Shown here: positions 18,666 to 29,401 of the stretch, piece by piece
How positions within the stretch are numbered: the stretch's first letter is position 1
Layout of the letters: each line of letters begins with the position of its first letter
Assembly (NCBI GenBank): GCA_913048115.1
Contig: CAJWVI010000005.1
Coordinates: 1-64,000, forward strand
Direction: 5' to 3'
Source: an uncultured Flavobacteriaceae bacterium
GTDB lineage: Bacteria > Bacteroidota > Bacteroidia > Flavobacteriales > Flavobacteriaceae
DNA length: 64,000 nt
The notes under the pieces: model-generated
The model's database searches: none
Told to the model about the DNA's origin: nothing
What the model saw: only the letters and a program-made list of their open reading frames with translations
Made by a program: the position numbers and the translations under genes

Positions 18666-19388
18666 ATGATTGAAATAAGCGATTTACACAAATCATATCA
18701 CATGGGTAGTAACTCGCTACATGTTTTAAAAGGGATTGACTTTTCTGTCAAAGAAGGTGAAATGGTTTCTATTATGGGTTCTTCAGGGTCAGGGAAGTCA
18801 ACTTTATTAAATATTTTAGGGATGTTAGATGAGGCAGATTTGGGCTCATATACACTTGACGGAAAACTCATTAAAAACCTAAACGAAAAAGTTGCAGCCA
18901 AATACAGAAATCAATTTTTAGGATTTATATTCCAATCATTTAATTTAATTAACTACAAAACAGCACTAGATAACGTTGCGATGCCGCTTTATTACCAGGG
19001 TGTAAAACGTGCAGAGCGCATGGAAAAAGCATATCATTATTTAGAGAAGGTTGGATTGGCAAATTGGGCAAGTCATTTACCAAGCGAGCTCTCTGGAGGT
19101 CAAAAACAACGCGTTGCAATTGCACGTGCACTAGCAAGTGACCCTAAGGTGCTCCTAGCTGATGAGCCTACAGGAGCCTTAGACACAAAAACATCTTGTG
19201 AGGTTATGGAGTTAATTCAGCAAATTAATGATGAAGGTAAAACCATACTTTTAGTTACTCATGAAGATGACATTGCACACATGACCAAGCGTATCGTGAG
19301 GCTTAAAGATGGATTGATTATAGATGACACCATAGTAACTCAAGTACGGGCAGATGAAGCCAGACGTAACGCTGAAGCGCATGTTTGA
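18666..19388 (+). CDS. ABC transporter ATP-binding protein (MacB/LolD type)
   Basis: Walker A GSSGSGKST, signature LSGGQKQRVAIARAL, Walker B VLLADEPTGALD. Confidence 0.95.
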   Translation: MIEISDLHKSYHMGSNSLHVLKGIDFSVKEGEMVSIMGSSGSGKSTLLNILGMLDEADLGSYTLDGKLIKNLNEKVAAKYRNQFLGFIFQSFNLINYKTALDNVAMPLYYQGVKRAERMEKAYHYLEKVGLANWASHLPSELSGGQKQRVAIARALASDPKVLLADEPTGALDTKTSCEVMELIQQINDEGKTILLVTHEDDIAHMTKRIVRLKDGLIIDDTIVTQVRADEARRNAEAHV

Positions 19389-20625
19389 TATAGATCGTTG
19401 GCAAGAAATATTTGAAGCTATTGGTAAAAATAAGCTCCGCACTTTTTTAACAGGGCTATCTGTGGCATCTGGTATTTTTATTTTGGTTATTCTTCTGGGT
19501 TTTAGTAGTGGTATTCAAAAAGGTGTAAAAACCCAATTTGAGCAAGATGCTGTTAACCGGATCTCTATAAGAACTCGCGTCACAACCAAAGAATATAAGG
19601 GCTTAAACCCAGGGCGAAGAATACAACTGCATAATGATGATTTTTCTCAAATCAATAATGCATATGCAGATCAACTAGAATACAAAACGGCCATCTATAA
19701 TATGTGGTCAAGTCAAGTTACCTATAATGGAGAGACTGGAAATTACAGATTAGAGGGTGCCAATCCAGACCAACAATTTATTGAAAATGCCAGTCTTGTC
19801 TCTGGTCGTTTTTTAAGCCAAGATGATATGTCTGAAACCCGTAAGGTAGCAGTTATTGGTAATATTATTAAAGAAGACTTGTTTAAAGAGAAAAATCCTG
19901 TTGGTGAAATTATTTCCATATTTGGAGTTAACTTTAAAGTAATTGGGGTGTATACAGACCCAGGAGGGGCAAGAGAAGAAGGACGCGTTTTTGTGCCACT
20001 TCCAACTGCGCAAATTGCTTTTAATGGTGGTGATAGGGTTAGATCACTCGCTTACACAGTAAAGATGCATAATGATTTTGATCAGGCTGTAGCCCTTAGT
20101 ACCGCTCTTTCACAAAACATTAAACAAGACCTTAAATCAAAATATATTATTTCTCCTGATGACAGAAGCGCAGTGCGTGTAGATAACACCCTGGAAGAAG
20201 CCAAAAAGATTTATAGCCTTATTGATATTATACGTAATGTTTTTTGGTTTATTGGCATTGGAACTATTATTGCAGGTGTTGTAGGGGTTAGTAATATTAT
20301 GCTCATTATTGTAAAAGAGCGCACTAAAGAAATTGGAATCCGTAAAGCTATTGGAGCTTTGCCAAGTTCTATTATTGGATTGATTTTGCAAGAGTCAATT
20401 TTTATTACCTCCATTGCTGGATTTATTGGTCTTTTTCTTGGCGTTGGCTTGTTGCAGATTATAAGCCCAATGATCGATAATGATTTTATCAAATCTCCAC
20501 AAGTAGATTTTAACACAGCTATTACAACGGTATTTATTTTAATTTTTGCTGGGGCACTTGCAGGTTATTTCCCTGCAAGAAGGGCAGCCAATATCAAACC
20601 TATAGACGCATTAAGAGATGAGTAG
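19381..20625 (+). CDS. ABC transporter permease (MacB/FtsX family), first copy
   Basis: MFDIDRWQEIFEAIGKNKLRTFLTGLSVASGIF; VKERTKEIGIRKAIGA; C-terminal P-A-RRAANIKPIDALRDE. Confidence 0.93.
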   Translation: MFDIDRWQEIFEAIGKNKLRTFLTGLSVASGIFILVILLGFSSGIQKGVKTQFEQDAVNRISIRTRVTTKEYKGLNPGRRIQLHNDDFSQINNAYADQLEYKTAIYNMWSSQVTYNGETGNYRLEGANPDQQFIENASLVSGRFLSQDDMSETRKVAVIGNIIKEDLFKEKNPVGEIISIFGVNFKVIGVYTDPGGAREEGRVFVPLPTAQIAFNGGDRVRSLAYTVKMHNDFDQAVALSTALSQNIKQDLKSKYIISPDDRSAVRVDNTLEEAKKIYSLIDIIRNVFWFIGIGTIIAGVVGVSNIMLIIVKERTKEIGIRKAIGALPSSIIGLILQESIFITSIAGFIGLFLGVGLLQIISPMIDNDFIKSPQVDFNTAITTVFILIFAGALAGYFPARRAANIKPIDALRDE

Positions 20626-20667
20626 TTTTTTTGCTATTACATTTTAAGATCAATAAAAAATAAAACA

Positions 20668-21927
20668 ATGTTTAACAAAGATCGCTGGAACGAAATACTA
20701 GAGGCATTAAATGCTAATAGATTTAGAACGATGCTCACCGCATTTGGTGTGTTTTGGGGCATCTTTATTCTTGTTTTATTATTAGCATTAGTCACGGGGC
20801 TTAGAAATGGTGTAAGTAAAGATTTTGGAGACTTTGCCACCAACTCTATGTTTGTATGGGGGCAAGGAACTTCAAAGCCTTATAAAGGGTTGCCAAAAGG
20901 AAGACGCGTGCAATTTAAGATGATTGATGGTGAGATTCTAAAAGAAAAAATACCAGAATTGAAAATTGTCTCTCCAAGAAACCAATTGGGCGGTTATCAA
21001 GGTGCTAATAATGTTACAAGAAAAGAAAAAACAGGTGCTTTTAAAGTCTGTGGCGATTACCCAGAGTATATACTACAGCAACCTATGGATATTCTAGCGG
21101 GGCGTTTTATAAGCTATTCAGACATTAACGAAAAGCGCAAAGCTGTGGTTATAGGTAAAGGTGTTGTAGAGAGTTTGTTTGACCTTGGGGAAAACCCAAT
21201 AGGTGATTACATAAAGATTAATGGCGTCAATTTTCTGGTGGTTGGAACCTTTAAAGCCCCAAGTAGTGGAGGAGATAGTGAAGAGTTAGCTAATACTGTT
21301 TACGTGCCCTTTACTACTTTTAATCAAGTATTTAATAATGCAGATAATGTAATGTATTTTGCTATTACTGCGCAAGATAATTTAAGTATTACTACTTTAA
21401 AACCAAGGGTTTTAGAAATTATGCGGGAGCAGCGTACCATACATCCAGATGATCAAAGGGCTATAGGTAATCGTGACTTGGCAGAATCTTTCGAGAAGAT
21501 TACAGGTTTGTTTGATATTTTAAAATTTGTAGGATTTTTCGTGGGTGCCCTAGTGTTGTTATCTGGAGTTATTGGTATTAGTAATATCATGTTAATTGTA
21601 GTAAAAGAACGCACCAAAGAAATTGGTATTCGGCGCGCGTTGGGTGCAACCCCCTGGGATATTAGAGCACAGGTATTACAAGAATCATTAGTGCTTACAA
21701 TACTTTCGGGTATGGTAGGAGTTGCAGTATCTGCTGGTGGTATTTGGTTAATGAATTATGTACTAACATTAAGTGGCCCGGTAGAAAATTTTGCCAACCC
21801 TTCTGTAGACATTGGCGTGATTGGCATTGCTTTATTTATTTTAATAGTATCTGGAATTTTAGCGGGTTTAATTCCTGCTACCAGAGCCACACAGATGAAA
21901 CCCGTAGATGCATTACGGATAGATTAA
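20668..21927 (+). CDS. ABC transporter permease (MacB/FtsX family), second copy
   Basis: MFNKDRWNEILEALNANRFRTMLTAFGVFWGIF; VKERTKEIGIRRALGATPWDI; paralogous to previous gene. Confidence 0.93.
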   Translation: MFNKDRWNEILEALNANRFRTMLTAFGVFWGIFILVLLLALVTGLRNGVSKDFGDFATNSMFVWGQGTSKPYKGLPKGRRVQFKMIDGEILKEKIPELKIVSPRNQLGGYQGANNVTRKEKTGAFKVCGDYPEYILQQPMDILAGRFISYSDINEKRKAVVIGKGVVESLFDLGENPIGDYIKINGVNFLVVGTFKAPSSGGDSEELANTVYVPFTTFNQVFNNADNVMYFAITAQDNLSITTLKPRVLEIMREQRTIHPDDQRAIGNRDLAESFEKITGLFDILKFVGFFVGALVLLSGVIGISNIMLIVVKERTKEIGIRRALGATPWDIRAQVLQESLVLTILSGMVGVAVSAGGIWLMNYVLTLSGPVENFANPSVDIGVIGIALFILIVSGILAGLIPATRATQMKPVDALRID

Positions 21928-22008
21928 TACTTTCTGAAATGTTATAATTTTAGAAACATTAAAAACAAACGTTTAACTAAAAAGCACCCTGTTATAAGGG
22001 CTATAGAA

Positions 22009-23169
22009 ATGAAAAGAACAGGAACTATCATCACATTACTTATCATAGTAATTGCATTTTCTGCAGGTATTTGGTACATCTATTCAAAAGATAAAACAAA
22101 TCCTGTAGTATATCAAACAGAAACAGCCAGTATTAAAACTATTGTAAAAAAGACAGTGGCTACAGGAAATATTGTTCCTAAAGAAGAGGTTCTAATTAAG
22201 CCTAATATTTCAGGAATTATCTATGAAATATTTGTTTTGGCTGGGGATGTTGTTCAAAGCGGTGATTTAATTGCCAAGGTAAAGGTAGTGCCAAACGTTA
22301 ATTCTTTAAACAGTGCTAAAAACAATATAAACAGTGCTAAAATACAAGTAGAAACAGCGCGGTTAGCACTAGAAAGCCAGAAGCGTATTTATATGCGTCA
22401 AAAAGATTTGTTTGACAAAGGAGTAACTTCTGCAAATGATTTTGATCAAGCTCAATTGAGCTATAGTCAAGCACAACAGCGATATAATCAAGAAAATGTA
22501 TTGCTTACAGGGGCAAAACAAACCTTTGATATTGTAAAAACAGGTACAGCAAGTGGCCTAGGTGCCGCAGCCAATACAGAGATTAGAGCTACCGTGTCGG
22601 GCATGGTACTTGATGTTCCTGTAAAGGTGGGTAACCAAGTAATAGAGTCTAACAACTTTAATGATGGTACAACTATAGCAACCCTTGCGAATGTTGAAAA
22701 AATGATTTTTGAAGGAAAAGTAGATGAGAGTGAAGTTGGAAAAATAACAGAAAACCTGCCGCTAGAAATTACAGTTGGTGCTATTGAAAATAAAAAGTTT
22801 AATGCCGTACTTGATTTTATTGCTCCTAAAGGAGTGAGTGAAAATGGCGCCATACAATTTGAAATAAAGGGTACCCTTAACAAGCAGGACAACACTTTTA
22901 TTCGTGCAGGACTAAGTGCAAACGCTTCTATTATTTTAGCAAAGGCCGAAGATGTATTAAGCATAAAAGAAGCCCTAGTTCAATATGATGTAAAAACAAA
23001 AAAGCCATTTGTAGAAGTAGCAACAAGTGAACAAAAATTTGAGCGTAGAGATATTAAACTTGGAGTTAGTGATGGTCTTTATGTAGAGATTTTAGGTGGC
23101 GTAACACCACAAGACAATATTAAGGTTTGGAATCAATTAAAACCAGCTCCTGGAGGCAATGCCTGGTAG
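22009..23169 (+). CDS. Periplasmic adaptor subunit (HlyD/MacA family), first copy
   Basis: TGNIVPKEEVLIKPNISGIIYEIFVLAGDVVQSGDLIAKV; coiled-coil hairpin; C-terminal barrel. Confidence 0.9.
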   Translation: MKRTGTIITLLIIVIAFSAGIWYIYSKDKTNPVVYQTETASIKTIVKKTVATGNIVPKEEVLIKPNISGIIYEIFVLAGDVVQSGDLIAKVKVVPNVNSLNSAKNNINSAKIQVETARLALESQKRIYMRQKDLFDKGVTSANDFDQAQLSYSQAQQRYNQENVLLTGAKQTFDIVKTGTASGLGAAANTEIRATVSGMVLDVPVKVGNQVIESNNFNDGTTIATLANVEKMIFEGKVDESEVGKITENLPLEITVGAIENKKFNAVLDFIAPKGVSENGAIQFEIKGTLNKQDNTFIRAGLSANASIILAKAEDVLSIKEALVQYDVKTKKPFVEVATSEQKFERRDIKLGVSDGLYVEILGGVTPQDNIKVWNQLKPAPGGNAW

Positions 23170-23245
23170 TAATTAATTTAATATTTTACAAATAGTGTAA
23201 CAATTTGATTAAGCTAAAGACTTACACAACAACTACAATCAACGT

Positions 23246-24691
23246 ATGAAAAAGTTAGGAATTTTATTTTTTGTCTTAACCATTGCTACTGCGGCAGATG
23301 CCCAGGTAAAGAAATGGACACTTGCACAGTGTGTGCAGTACGCCTTAGACAATAACATATCAGTAAAACAAAGTGAGCTAGACTTAGCAGCTACAGACAT
23401 TGATAAGATGACTGCTAGTGGGGCTTTTTTACCCTCATTAAACTTTAATACTAATACCTCAGAGAATACAGGGTTGAGTTTTAACCCGCTAACCAATAAT
23501 GCTCAAACCACAACATTTTTATCTGTTAATGGTTCTGTAAATGTTGGGTATACACTCTTTGATGGTTTAAGAAATTATAAAAGAGTGCAACGTGCAGCGT
23601 TATCGCAATTGTCAAGTCAGTACAGATTAGCAAAAATGAAGGATGATATTTCTTTGTTTGTTGCTAATGGGTATCTACAGGTTTTATTAAACAAAGCAAA
23701 TGCAGCGGCAGTTGTTGCCCAAAACCAAGTAACTAAACAGCAAATACAGCGCACCCAAAAGTTGGTGGATGCAGGGGTCTTACCTAGAGGTGATTTATTA
23801 GAAATTGATGCCACAAATGCAGGTGAGCAACAACGAATAGCGGTAGCAGAAAATGCAGTTAGAATCTCTTTAATTGGCCTAGCGCAATTATTACTAATAA
23901 AAGACTACGAAAACTTTGATGTTGTAGACGAGGACTACGAGGTGGTTAATAACACTGTTGGTTTAAAAACAGTAAGCGAAATCATAGCGGGTGCTAAAGA
24001 GTCTCGTTCTGAAGTTAAAATTGCAGCCCAAAACGTACGCATTTCACAAAAAGATGTACAAATAGCTAAAGGAGGAAACTGGCCAACTATAAGTGCATTC
24101 TTTGGTTATAATACACGATACACAGATGCAAGCAATTTCACTCAAGCACTAGATCCAAACAATCCTTTTATAACGCAGGAAATTGGTATTGTTGAACAAA
24201 CAGGGCAAACGGTTGTGGGGCAATTTCCTAACACGATAAGTAGCGAAGTAAGTGCAGATCCTTTCTTAGATCAAGCCTATGAAAATGACGGAATTAGTTA
24301 TGGCTTACAATTAAGTATTCCTGTATTTAATGCATTCTCGGTAAAAGCAAATGTAAGGCGAAGTAAGATTTCTCTAGAAAGAAGTAAACTTCAATTAGAG
24401 CAAGCAACACTAGATTTAGAGTCAAATGTATATCAAGCATATGTGGATGCAGAAGGTTCAAGAAAAGCCTATGAGGCGGCTCAAAAATCTGTAGCATCTC
24501 AAGAGTTAGCATTTCAATATGCAAATGATAGATATGACGCTGGGGCTACCAATGCCTTTGATTTTAGTCAATCTAAGTTGCGCTACGATACTGCTGTTGT
24601 AGAATTAAATAGGAGTAAGTACGATTATATTTTTAAAATCAAGGTGTTGGAGTTATACTTCGGTATTCCAGCCACCGAGTTAAAATTTTAA
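23246..24691 (+). CDS. TolC family outer membrane efflux protein
   Basis: WTLAQCVQYALDNNISVKQSELDL; repeated helical TolC motifs; YDAGATNAFDFSQSKLRYDTAVVELNRSKYDYIFKIKVLELY. Confidence 0.92.
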   Translation: MKKLGILFFVLTIATAADAQVKKWTLAQCVQYALDNNISVKQSELDLAATDIDKMTASGAFLPSLNFNTNTSENTGLSFNPLTNNAQTTTFLSVNGSVNVGYTLFDGLRNYKRVQRAALSQLSSQYRLAKMKDDISLFVANGYLQVLLNKANAAAVVAQNQVTKQQIQRTQKLVDAGVLPRGDLLEIDATNAGEQQRIAVAENAVRISLIGLAQLLLIKDYENFDVVDEDYEVVNNTVGLKTVSEIIAGAKESRSEVKIAAQNVRISQKDVQIAKGGNWPTISAFFGYNTRYTDASNFTQALDPNNPFITQEIGIVEQTGQTVVGQFPNTISSEVSADPFLDQAYENDGISYGLQLSIPVFNAFSVKANVRRSKISLERSKLQLEQATLDLESNVYQAYVDAEGSRKAYEAAQKSVASQELAFQYANDRYDAGATNAFDFSQSKLRYDTAVVELNRSKYDYIFKIKVLELYFGIPATELKF

Positions 24692-24692
24692 T

Positions 24693-25976
24693 ATGAAGAA
24701 AAAAACACTTTTTTGGATTTTAGGTATTGTTGCACTTGTTGCAGTTGTTCTAGTTGGAGGTAAAAAGGCCGGCGTGTTTGGAGAAACCAAACGAGGCAAA
24801 GAGGTTGAGATAGCCAAGATCACGCCTATAGATATCATTGAAACTGTAGCCGCTACAGGAAAAATACAACCAGAGGTAGAAGTAGCTCTTTCTTCTGAGG
24901 TTTCTGGAGAAATTATATTGCTTCCTATCAAAGAGGGACAAGAGATTAAAAAAGGAGAACTGTTGGTGAAGATCAATCCAGATTTAATTCAAGCAGTAGT
25001 AAGTCAAAGTCAAGCAGGACTTCAAAATGTTAAGGCACAATTAGCACAAGCAGAAGCTTCGGCTAGAAATGCAAAAGCAAACTACGATAGAAATAAAACG
25101 CTGTTTGATAAAGGAGTTATCTCAAAATTAGATTGGGATCGTTCTATTGCAGAATATGAAGGTGCACAAGCTAATGTAAAATCTGCTTTCTATAGTGTAA
25201 AGAGCGCAGCCGCAAGTTTAAAGCAGTCTCGCGATAATTTATCTCGTACGGCTATCTATGCTCCTATGTCTGGAACTATTTCAAGATTGGCCGTTGAGCT
25301 GGGAGAACGTGTTGTTGGAACTGCACAGATGGCTGGAACAGAGATTGTTCGTGTAGCAGATCTTACGAACATGGAGGTTGAGGTAGATGTAAATGAAAAT
25401 GATATTGTAAAAGTAAATGTTGGTGATCAAACTATTGTTGAGGTAGATGCTTATTTAAAAAGAGAGTTTAGAGGTCAAGTAACAGAGATTGCTAATTCTG
25501 CCCTAACTGCCTTGTCTGCAGATCAAGTAACTAATTTTAAGGTAAAAGTTCGTATTTTGCCTGCATCATATGCAGACCTAACAGAGGGGAAACCAGAAAG
25601 TTATTCTCCATTTCGTCCAGGGATGACAGCAACAGTAGATATTATCACCAATACAAGGACTAATATTATTGGAGTTCCAATTAGCGCTGTTGTAATAAAA
25701 ACAGACACTACTTGCACCAAAGAAAAAGTCAAGAAAAATAAAATCACATCTGCTAAGCAGCAAAAGTATGAAGTGGTTTTTGTAAAAAATGGTTCAAAAG
25801 CTGGACTTCGTGTAATTAAAACTGGAATTCAAGACGATAGTAATATTGAGGTTCTTTCTGGATTAGTAGCTGGAGATGAGGTAATAACAGGGCCTTATAA
25901 TACAGTCACAAAATCTTTAAAATGCGATGATCTTATAGATCTTAAACAAGAGGAGTTAGAAGATATAGAAGAATAA
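24693..25976 (+). CDS. Periplasmic adaptor subunit (HlyD/MacA family), second copy
   Basis: ATGKIQPEVEVALSSEVSGEIILLPIKEGQEIKKGELLVKI; lipoyl/barrel-sandwich pattern. Confidence 0.92.
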   Translation: MKKKTLFWILGIVALVAVVLVGGKKAGVFGETKRGKEVEIAKITPIDIIETVAATGKIQPEVEVALSSEVSGEIILLPIKEGQEIKKGELLVKINPDLIQAVVSQSQAGLQNVKAQLAQAEASARNAKANYDRNKTLFDKGVISKLDWDRSIAEYEGAQANVKSAFYSVKSAAASLKQSRDNLSRTAIYAPMSGTISRLAVELGERVVGTAQMAGTEIVRVADLTNMEVEVDVNENDIVKVNVGDQTIVEVDAYLKREFRGQVTEIANSALTALSADQVTNFKVKVRILPASYADLTEGKPESYSPFRPGMTATVDIITNTRTNIIGVPISAVVIKTDTTCTKEKVKKNKITSAKQQKYEVVFVKNGSKAGLRVIKTGIQDDSNIEVLSGLVAGDEVITGPYNTVTKSLKCDDLIDLKQEELEDIEE

Positions 25977-26644
25977 TGGCAACAATACTTTGCATAGAAA
26001 CAGCAACTAAAAATTGCTCTGTAGCGCTTTCGGTTCATGGAAGCGTTATTGCTTTAATGCAGGACAATCCTAAGAATGAGCCAGCGCAGCATTTTTCTCA
26101 TGCAGAAAAATTACAGCAGTACATAACACAGGTGCTTGCAGTAGCCAAGATCTCAAAAAACAAGCTCGATGCTGTTGCTGTTAGTAAAGGCCCTGGTTCT
26201 TACACGGGCTTAAGAATTGGAGTTTCTGCCGCAAAAGGTCTCTGTTATGCCCTAGATATTCCTTTAATTTCTATTTCAACCTTAGCATCATTGGCAAGAC
26301 AAGTTGATGGCACTCTGGTAGTCCCTATGCTAGATGCTAGAAGAATGGAAGTCTACTCTGCTGTTTTTTCTACCAAAATAAAACAAATAAGAGAAACGCA
26401 AGCTCAAATTATAACACAAGATTCTTTTGAAACATACCTTGCTGGTGCAGAGGTGACTTTTATTGGCGATGGTGTCAAAAAGTTTCAAGAGGTATGTACC
26501 CATCCAAATGCTACCTTTATAAATGATGCCTTACCATCTGCCTCTCAAATGGCAGGGGTTGCTAATACTAAATACAGTAAAAGCACTTTTGAAGATGTTG
26601 CTTATTTTGAGCCTTATTATTTAAAAGATTTTATTTCTCACTAA
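25976..26644 (+). CDS. tsaB: tRNA threonylcarbamoyladenosine biosynthesis protein TsaB
   Basis: ILCIETATKNCSVALS; VSKGPGSYTGLRIGVSAAKGLCYALDIPLISISTL. Confidence 0.95.
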   Translation: MATILCIETATKNCSVALSVHGSVIALMQDNPKNEPAQHFSHAEKLQQYITQVLAVAKISKNKLDAVAVSKGPGSYTGLRIGVSAAKGLCYALDIPLISISTLASLARQVDGTLVVPMLDARRMEVYSAVFSTKIKQIRETQAQIITQDSFETYLAGAEVTFIGDGVKKFQEVCTHPNATFINDALPSASQMAGVANTKYSKSTFEDVAYFEPYYLKDFISH

Positions 26645-26771
26645 TTCATTGTATTGTTTGTTTTTTTGCGCTTTTTTCTCTGCGTTACTGCAATCAAAAC
26701 CCCGGTATTTATTTTAAAATGTCATCTTAGTTCTTGAGAACAATCAATTCAATTATATGTATTTTTAGCCT

Positions 26772-28007
26772 GTGAATATCAAAGCATACGATGTTATTAT
26801 AATTGGTGGTGGAGCGGCAGGATTTTTTGCTGCGATCAACCTTAAAACCATTTCCCCCAAACTTAAAGTTGCTATTTTAGAGCGAGGTAACGAGGTGCTT
26901 ACTAAAGTAAAAATTTCTGGAGGCGGAAGATGTAATGTTACCCATGCAGAATTCGTGCCCAGTGACCTTTCTAAAAATTATCCAAGAGGAGAGAAAGAAT
27001 TGTTGGGTCCTTTCCATACATTTATGACAGGTGATACCCTAGCTTGGTTTGAACAAAGAGGGGTTTCTATTAAAATGGAAGAAGATGGTAGAATGTTTCC
27101 AACCACAAATACTTCACAGACGATTATAGATTGTTTTTTAAAAGAAATCTCAACCCTTGGTATTTCATTATTAAAAGGTCAGCCTGTAAAAGAGATTCAT
27201 ACACAAGACAATGCTTGGACTATTAAAACCACCTCTGATTTATATGCAGCTCAAAAGATTGTTATAGCCACAGGGAGTAATCCAAAAATATGGAATGTTT
27301 TGAAAGGCTTACAGCATACAATCATACCACCCGTACCCTCCTTGTTCACTTTTAATATCAAAGACCAACGAATTCTAGATTTACCAGGCGTTTCTAAAGA
27401 GGTTAGTGTAAAAGTGATGGGCTTAAATGGCAAGGTAGTTTTGGAGAGCGAGGGTCCTTTGTTAATAACACATTGGGGTATGAGTGGTCCTGCTATCTTG
27501 AAGCTTTCTGCTTGGGGTGCTAGAGAATTAGAAACAGTATCCTATAAATTCACCATTATTGTTAATTGGTTGTTATACCAAACTCAAGAAGAGGTCCTAG
27601 TAGCGTTATTAAAACTTAAAACTAAGCAGCCCAAACAAACAGTTCTTAAATATGCTCAATTTGAAGTTCCAAAACGATTGTGGCAAAGTTTGGTGCAAAC
27701 AAGCGGGATAGAAGCAACAGAGATTTGGGCAGATATTTCTAAAAACAAACTTCAAAATTTAGCACAACAACTTACGCAATCCTATTTTGAAGTAAACGGT
27801 AAAAGCACCTTTAAAGAGGAGTTTGTTACCGCAGGTGGTGTAGCTTTAGAAGAGGTTAATTTTAAAACTTTTGAAAGCAAGATACATCCTAATTTATATT
27901 TTGCAGGAGAAGTAATGAATGTTGACGCTATTACAGGAGGGTTTAATTTTCAAAATGCCTGGACGAGCGGTTATATTGTGTCCAAGGCAATTTCTGCAAA
28001 GCAGTAA
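26772..28007 (+). CDS. NAD(P)/FAD-dependent oxidoreductase (HI0933/BaiN-like)
   Basis: DVIIIGGGAAGFFAAINL; KVKISGGGRCNVTHA; C-terminal VTAGGVALEEVNFKTFESKIHPNLYFAGEVMNVDAITGGFNFQNAWTSG. GTG start. Confidence 0.92.
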   Translation: MNIKAYDVIIIGGGAAGFFAAINLKTISPKLKVAILERGNEVLTKVKISGGGRCNVTHAEFVPSDLSKNYPRGEKELLGPFHTFMTGDTLAWFEQRGVSIKMEEDGRMFPTTNTSQTIIDCFLKEISTLGISLLKGQPVKEIHTQDNAWTIKTTSDLYAAQKIVIATGSNPKIWNVLKGLQHTIIPPVPSLFTFNIKDQRILDLPGVSKEVSVKVMGLNGKVVLESEGPLLITHWGMSGPAILKLSAWGARELETVSYKFTIIVNWLLYQTQEEVLVALLKLKTKQPKQTVLKYAQFEVPKRLWQSLVQTSGIEATEIWADISKNKLQNLAQQLTQSYFEVNGKSTFKEEFVTAGGVALEEVNFKTFESKIHPNLYFAGEVMNVDAITGGFNFQNAWTSGYIVSKAISAKQ

Positions 28008-28169
28008 GCCTTCAATAGGCATTTTCAGAGGAGTGCTATAGGGCTTAAAGACTTTTTAAACAGCTAGTAAAATATGCTGTACTAAGTTGTGAAGGATCAT
28101 TTTTAAAAGGCCTCTATTTTCGTATCTTTACTTCTTAAATTTAAGCCATCCAATTTAGGGCCCACACTT

Positions 28170-29261
28170 ATGACCAATCAAGACTTTATTCCAAAACCAT
28201 ATACAGAAATACTAGAAAACGGAAGCGTGTCCTATCAATCACCCAGTAATATTGCTTTGGTAAAATATTGGGGAAAGTACGCAGAACAATTACCTCAAAA
28301 TGCTTCTGTAAGTTTTACCCTAAGTCAATGTAGAACAGAAACCACGGTGCACTTTAAAAAAAAGAATGAAGATTCTTTTGATTTTGAGGTCTACCTTGAT
28401 GGAGTGCGTGAATTAGGTTTTGAGCCTAAGATTAAGAAATTCTTTGAGCGTGTGGAGCATTACATTCCATTTATTAAAAAGTATCACTTTGTTATTAGAA
28501 CAAAAAATACCTTTCCGCATAGTAGTGGTATTGCAAGTTCTGCAAGTGGTATGAGCGCCCTAGCAATGTGTCTTGTAGCCATAGAAAACAAGTTAAACCT
28601 TCCTAAAGAACAACAAGCACAACACAAAGAGTTTGGCTTACAAAAGGCTTCCTTTTTAGCTCGTTTAGGTTCAGGAAGTGCAGCTAGAAGTTTAGAGGGG
28701 CCTTTGGTTGTTTGGGGAGAACACTCAAAAATAGAAGGCAGTAGTAACCTTTTTGGAACACGCTACCCATACGCTATTCATGAGAATTTCAGCAATTACC
28801 AAGATACTATTTTGTTGGTAGATAAGAATGAAAAACAAGTAAGCAGCACGGTGGGTCATGATTTGATGCATCATAACCCTTATGCTACAGAGCGTTTCAA
28901 AGAAGCAAATAACAACCTAGAAAAACTCATTTCTATTTTTGAACAGGGTGATATAGATGCCTTTATTACGCTAGTAGAAAGTGAAGCGCTTCAATTACAT
29001 GCCATGATGATGGCTAGTAAACCGTATTTTATTTTAATGAAACCAAATACATTAGAAATCCTCAATCGTATCTGGAGCTATAGAATCAAAACAGGTAGTA
29101 AAGTGTGTTTCACCCTAGATGCTGGAGCCAATGTTCATGTGCTGTATCCGGACTCAGAAAAAGATGCTGTAGCTAGGTTTATCAAAGACCAACTCGCCCA
29201 TTTTTGCAAAGATGGCGCATACATAGATGATTTTTTAGGTCAGGGTGCAACAGTGTTGTAG
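28170..29261 (+). CDS. mvaD: Diphosphomevalonate decarboxylase
   Basis: SPSNIALVKYWGKY; NTFPHSSGIASSASGMSALA; GSGSAARSL. Confidence 0.93.
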   Translation: MTNQDFIPKPYTEILENGSVSYQSPSNIALVKYWGKYAEQLPQNASVSFTLSQCRTETTVHFKKKNEDSFDFEVYLDGVRELGFEPKIKKFFERVEHYIPFIKKYHFVIRTKNTFPHSSGIASSASGMSALAMCLVAIENKLNLPKEQQAQHKEFGLQKASFLARLGSGSAARSLEGPLVVWGEHSKIEGSSNLFGTRYPYAIHENFSNYQDTILLVDKNEKQVSSTVGHDLMHHNPYATERFKEANNNLEKLISIFEQGDIDAFITLVESEALQLHAMMMASKPYFILMKPNTLEILNRIWSYRIKTGSKVCFTLDAGANVHVLYPDSEKDAVARFIKDQLAHFCKDGAYIDDFLGQGATVL

Positions 29262-29354
29262 TCTTTATTTAATCCTTTTATAGCCATTGCCTTAGGCAAC
29301 AGTTTTTACTCTTGTTTTTAAGATTTTCATAACAATATATAAGCTCTTTTAAAG

Positions 29355-29362
29355 TATCTTTG
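29355..29362 (+). promoter_or_regulatory. Putative -7 element (TATCTTTG) upstream of mevalonate kinase gene
   Basis: Exact TAnnTTTG match 40 nt before ATG; no clear -33 TTG. Confidence 0.45.
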
Positions 29363-29401
29363 TAATTATTATGTACCTTTATTGGTATAATTTAAATTTT
29401 C

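Noticed and set aside
20637-20843. Minus-strand ORF at the start of permease 2
   Set aside because: Covers the conserved N-terminus of a MacB permease on the other strand.
22488-22964. 158 aa minus-strand ORF in the first adaptor gene
   Set aside because: Antisense shadow ORF; Ser/Ala-rich.
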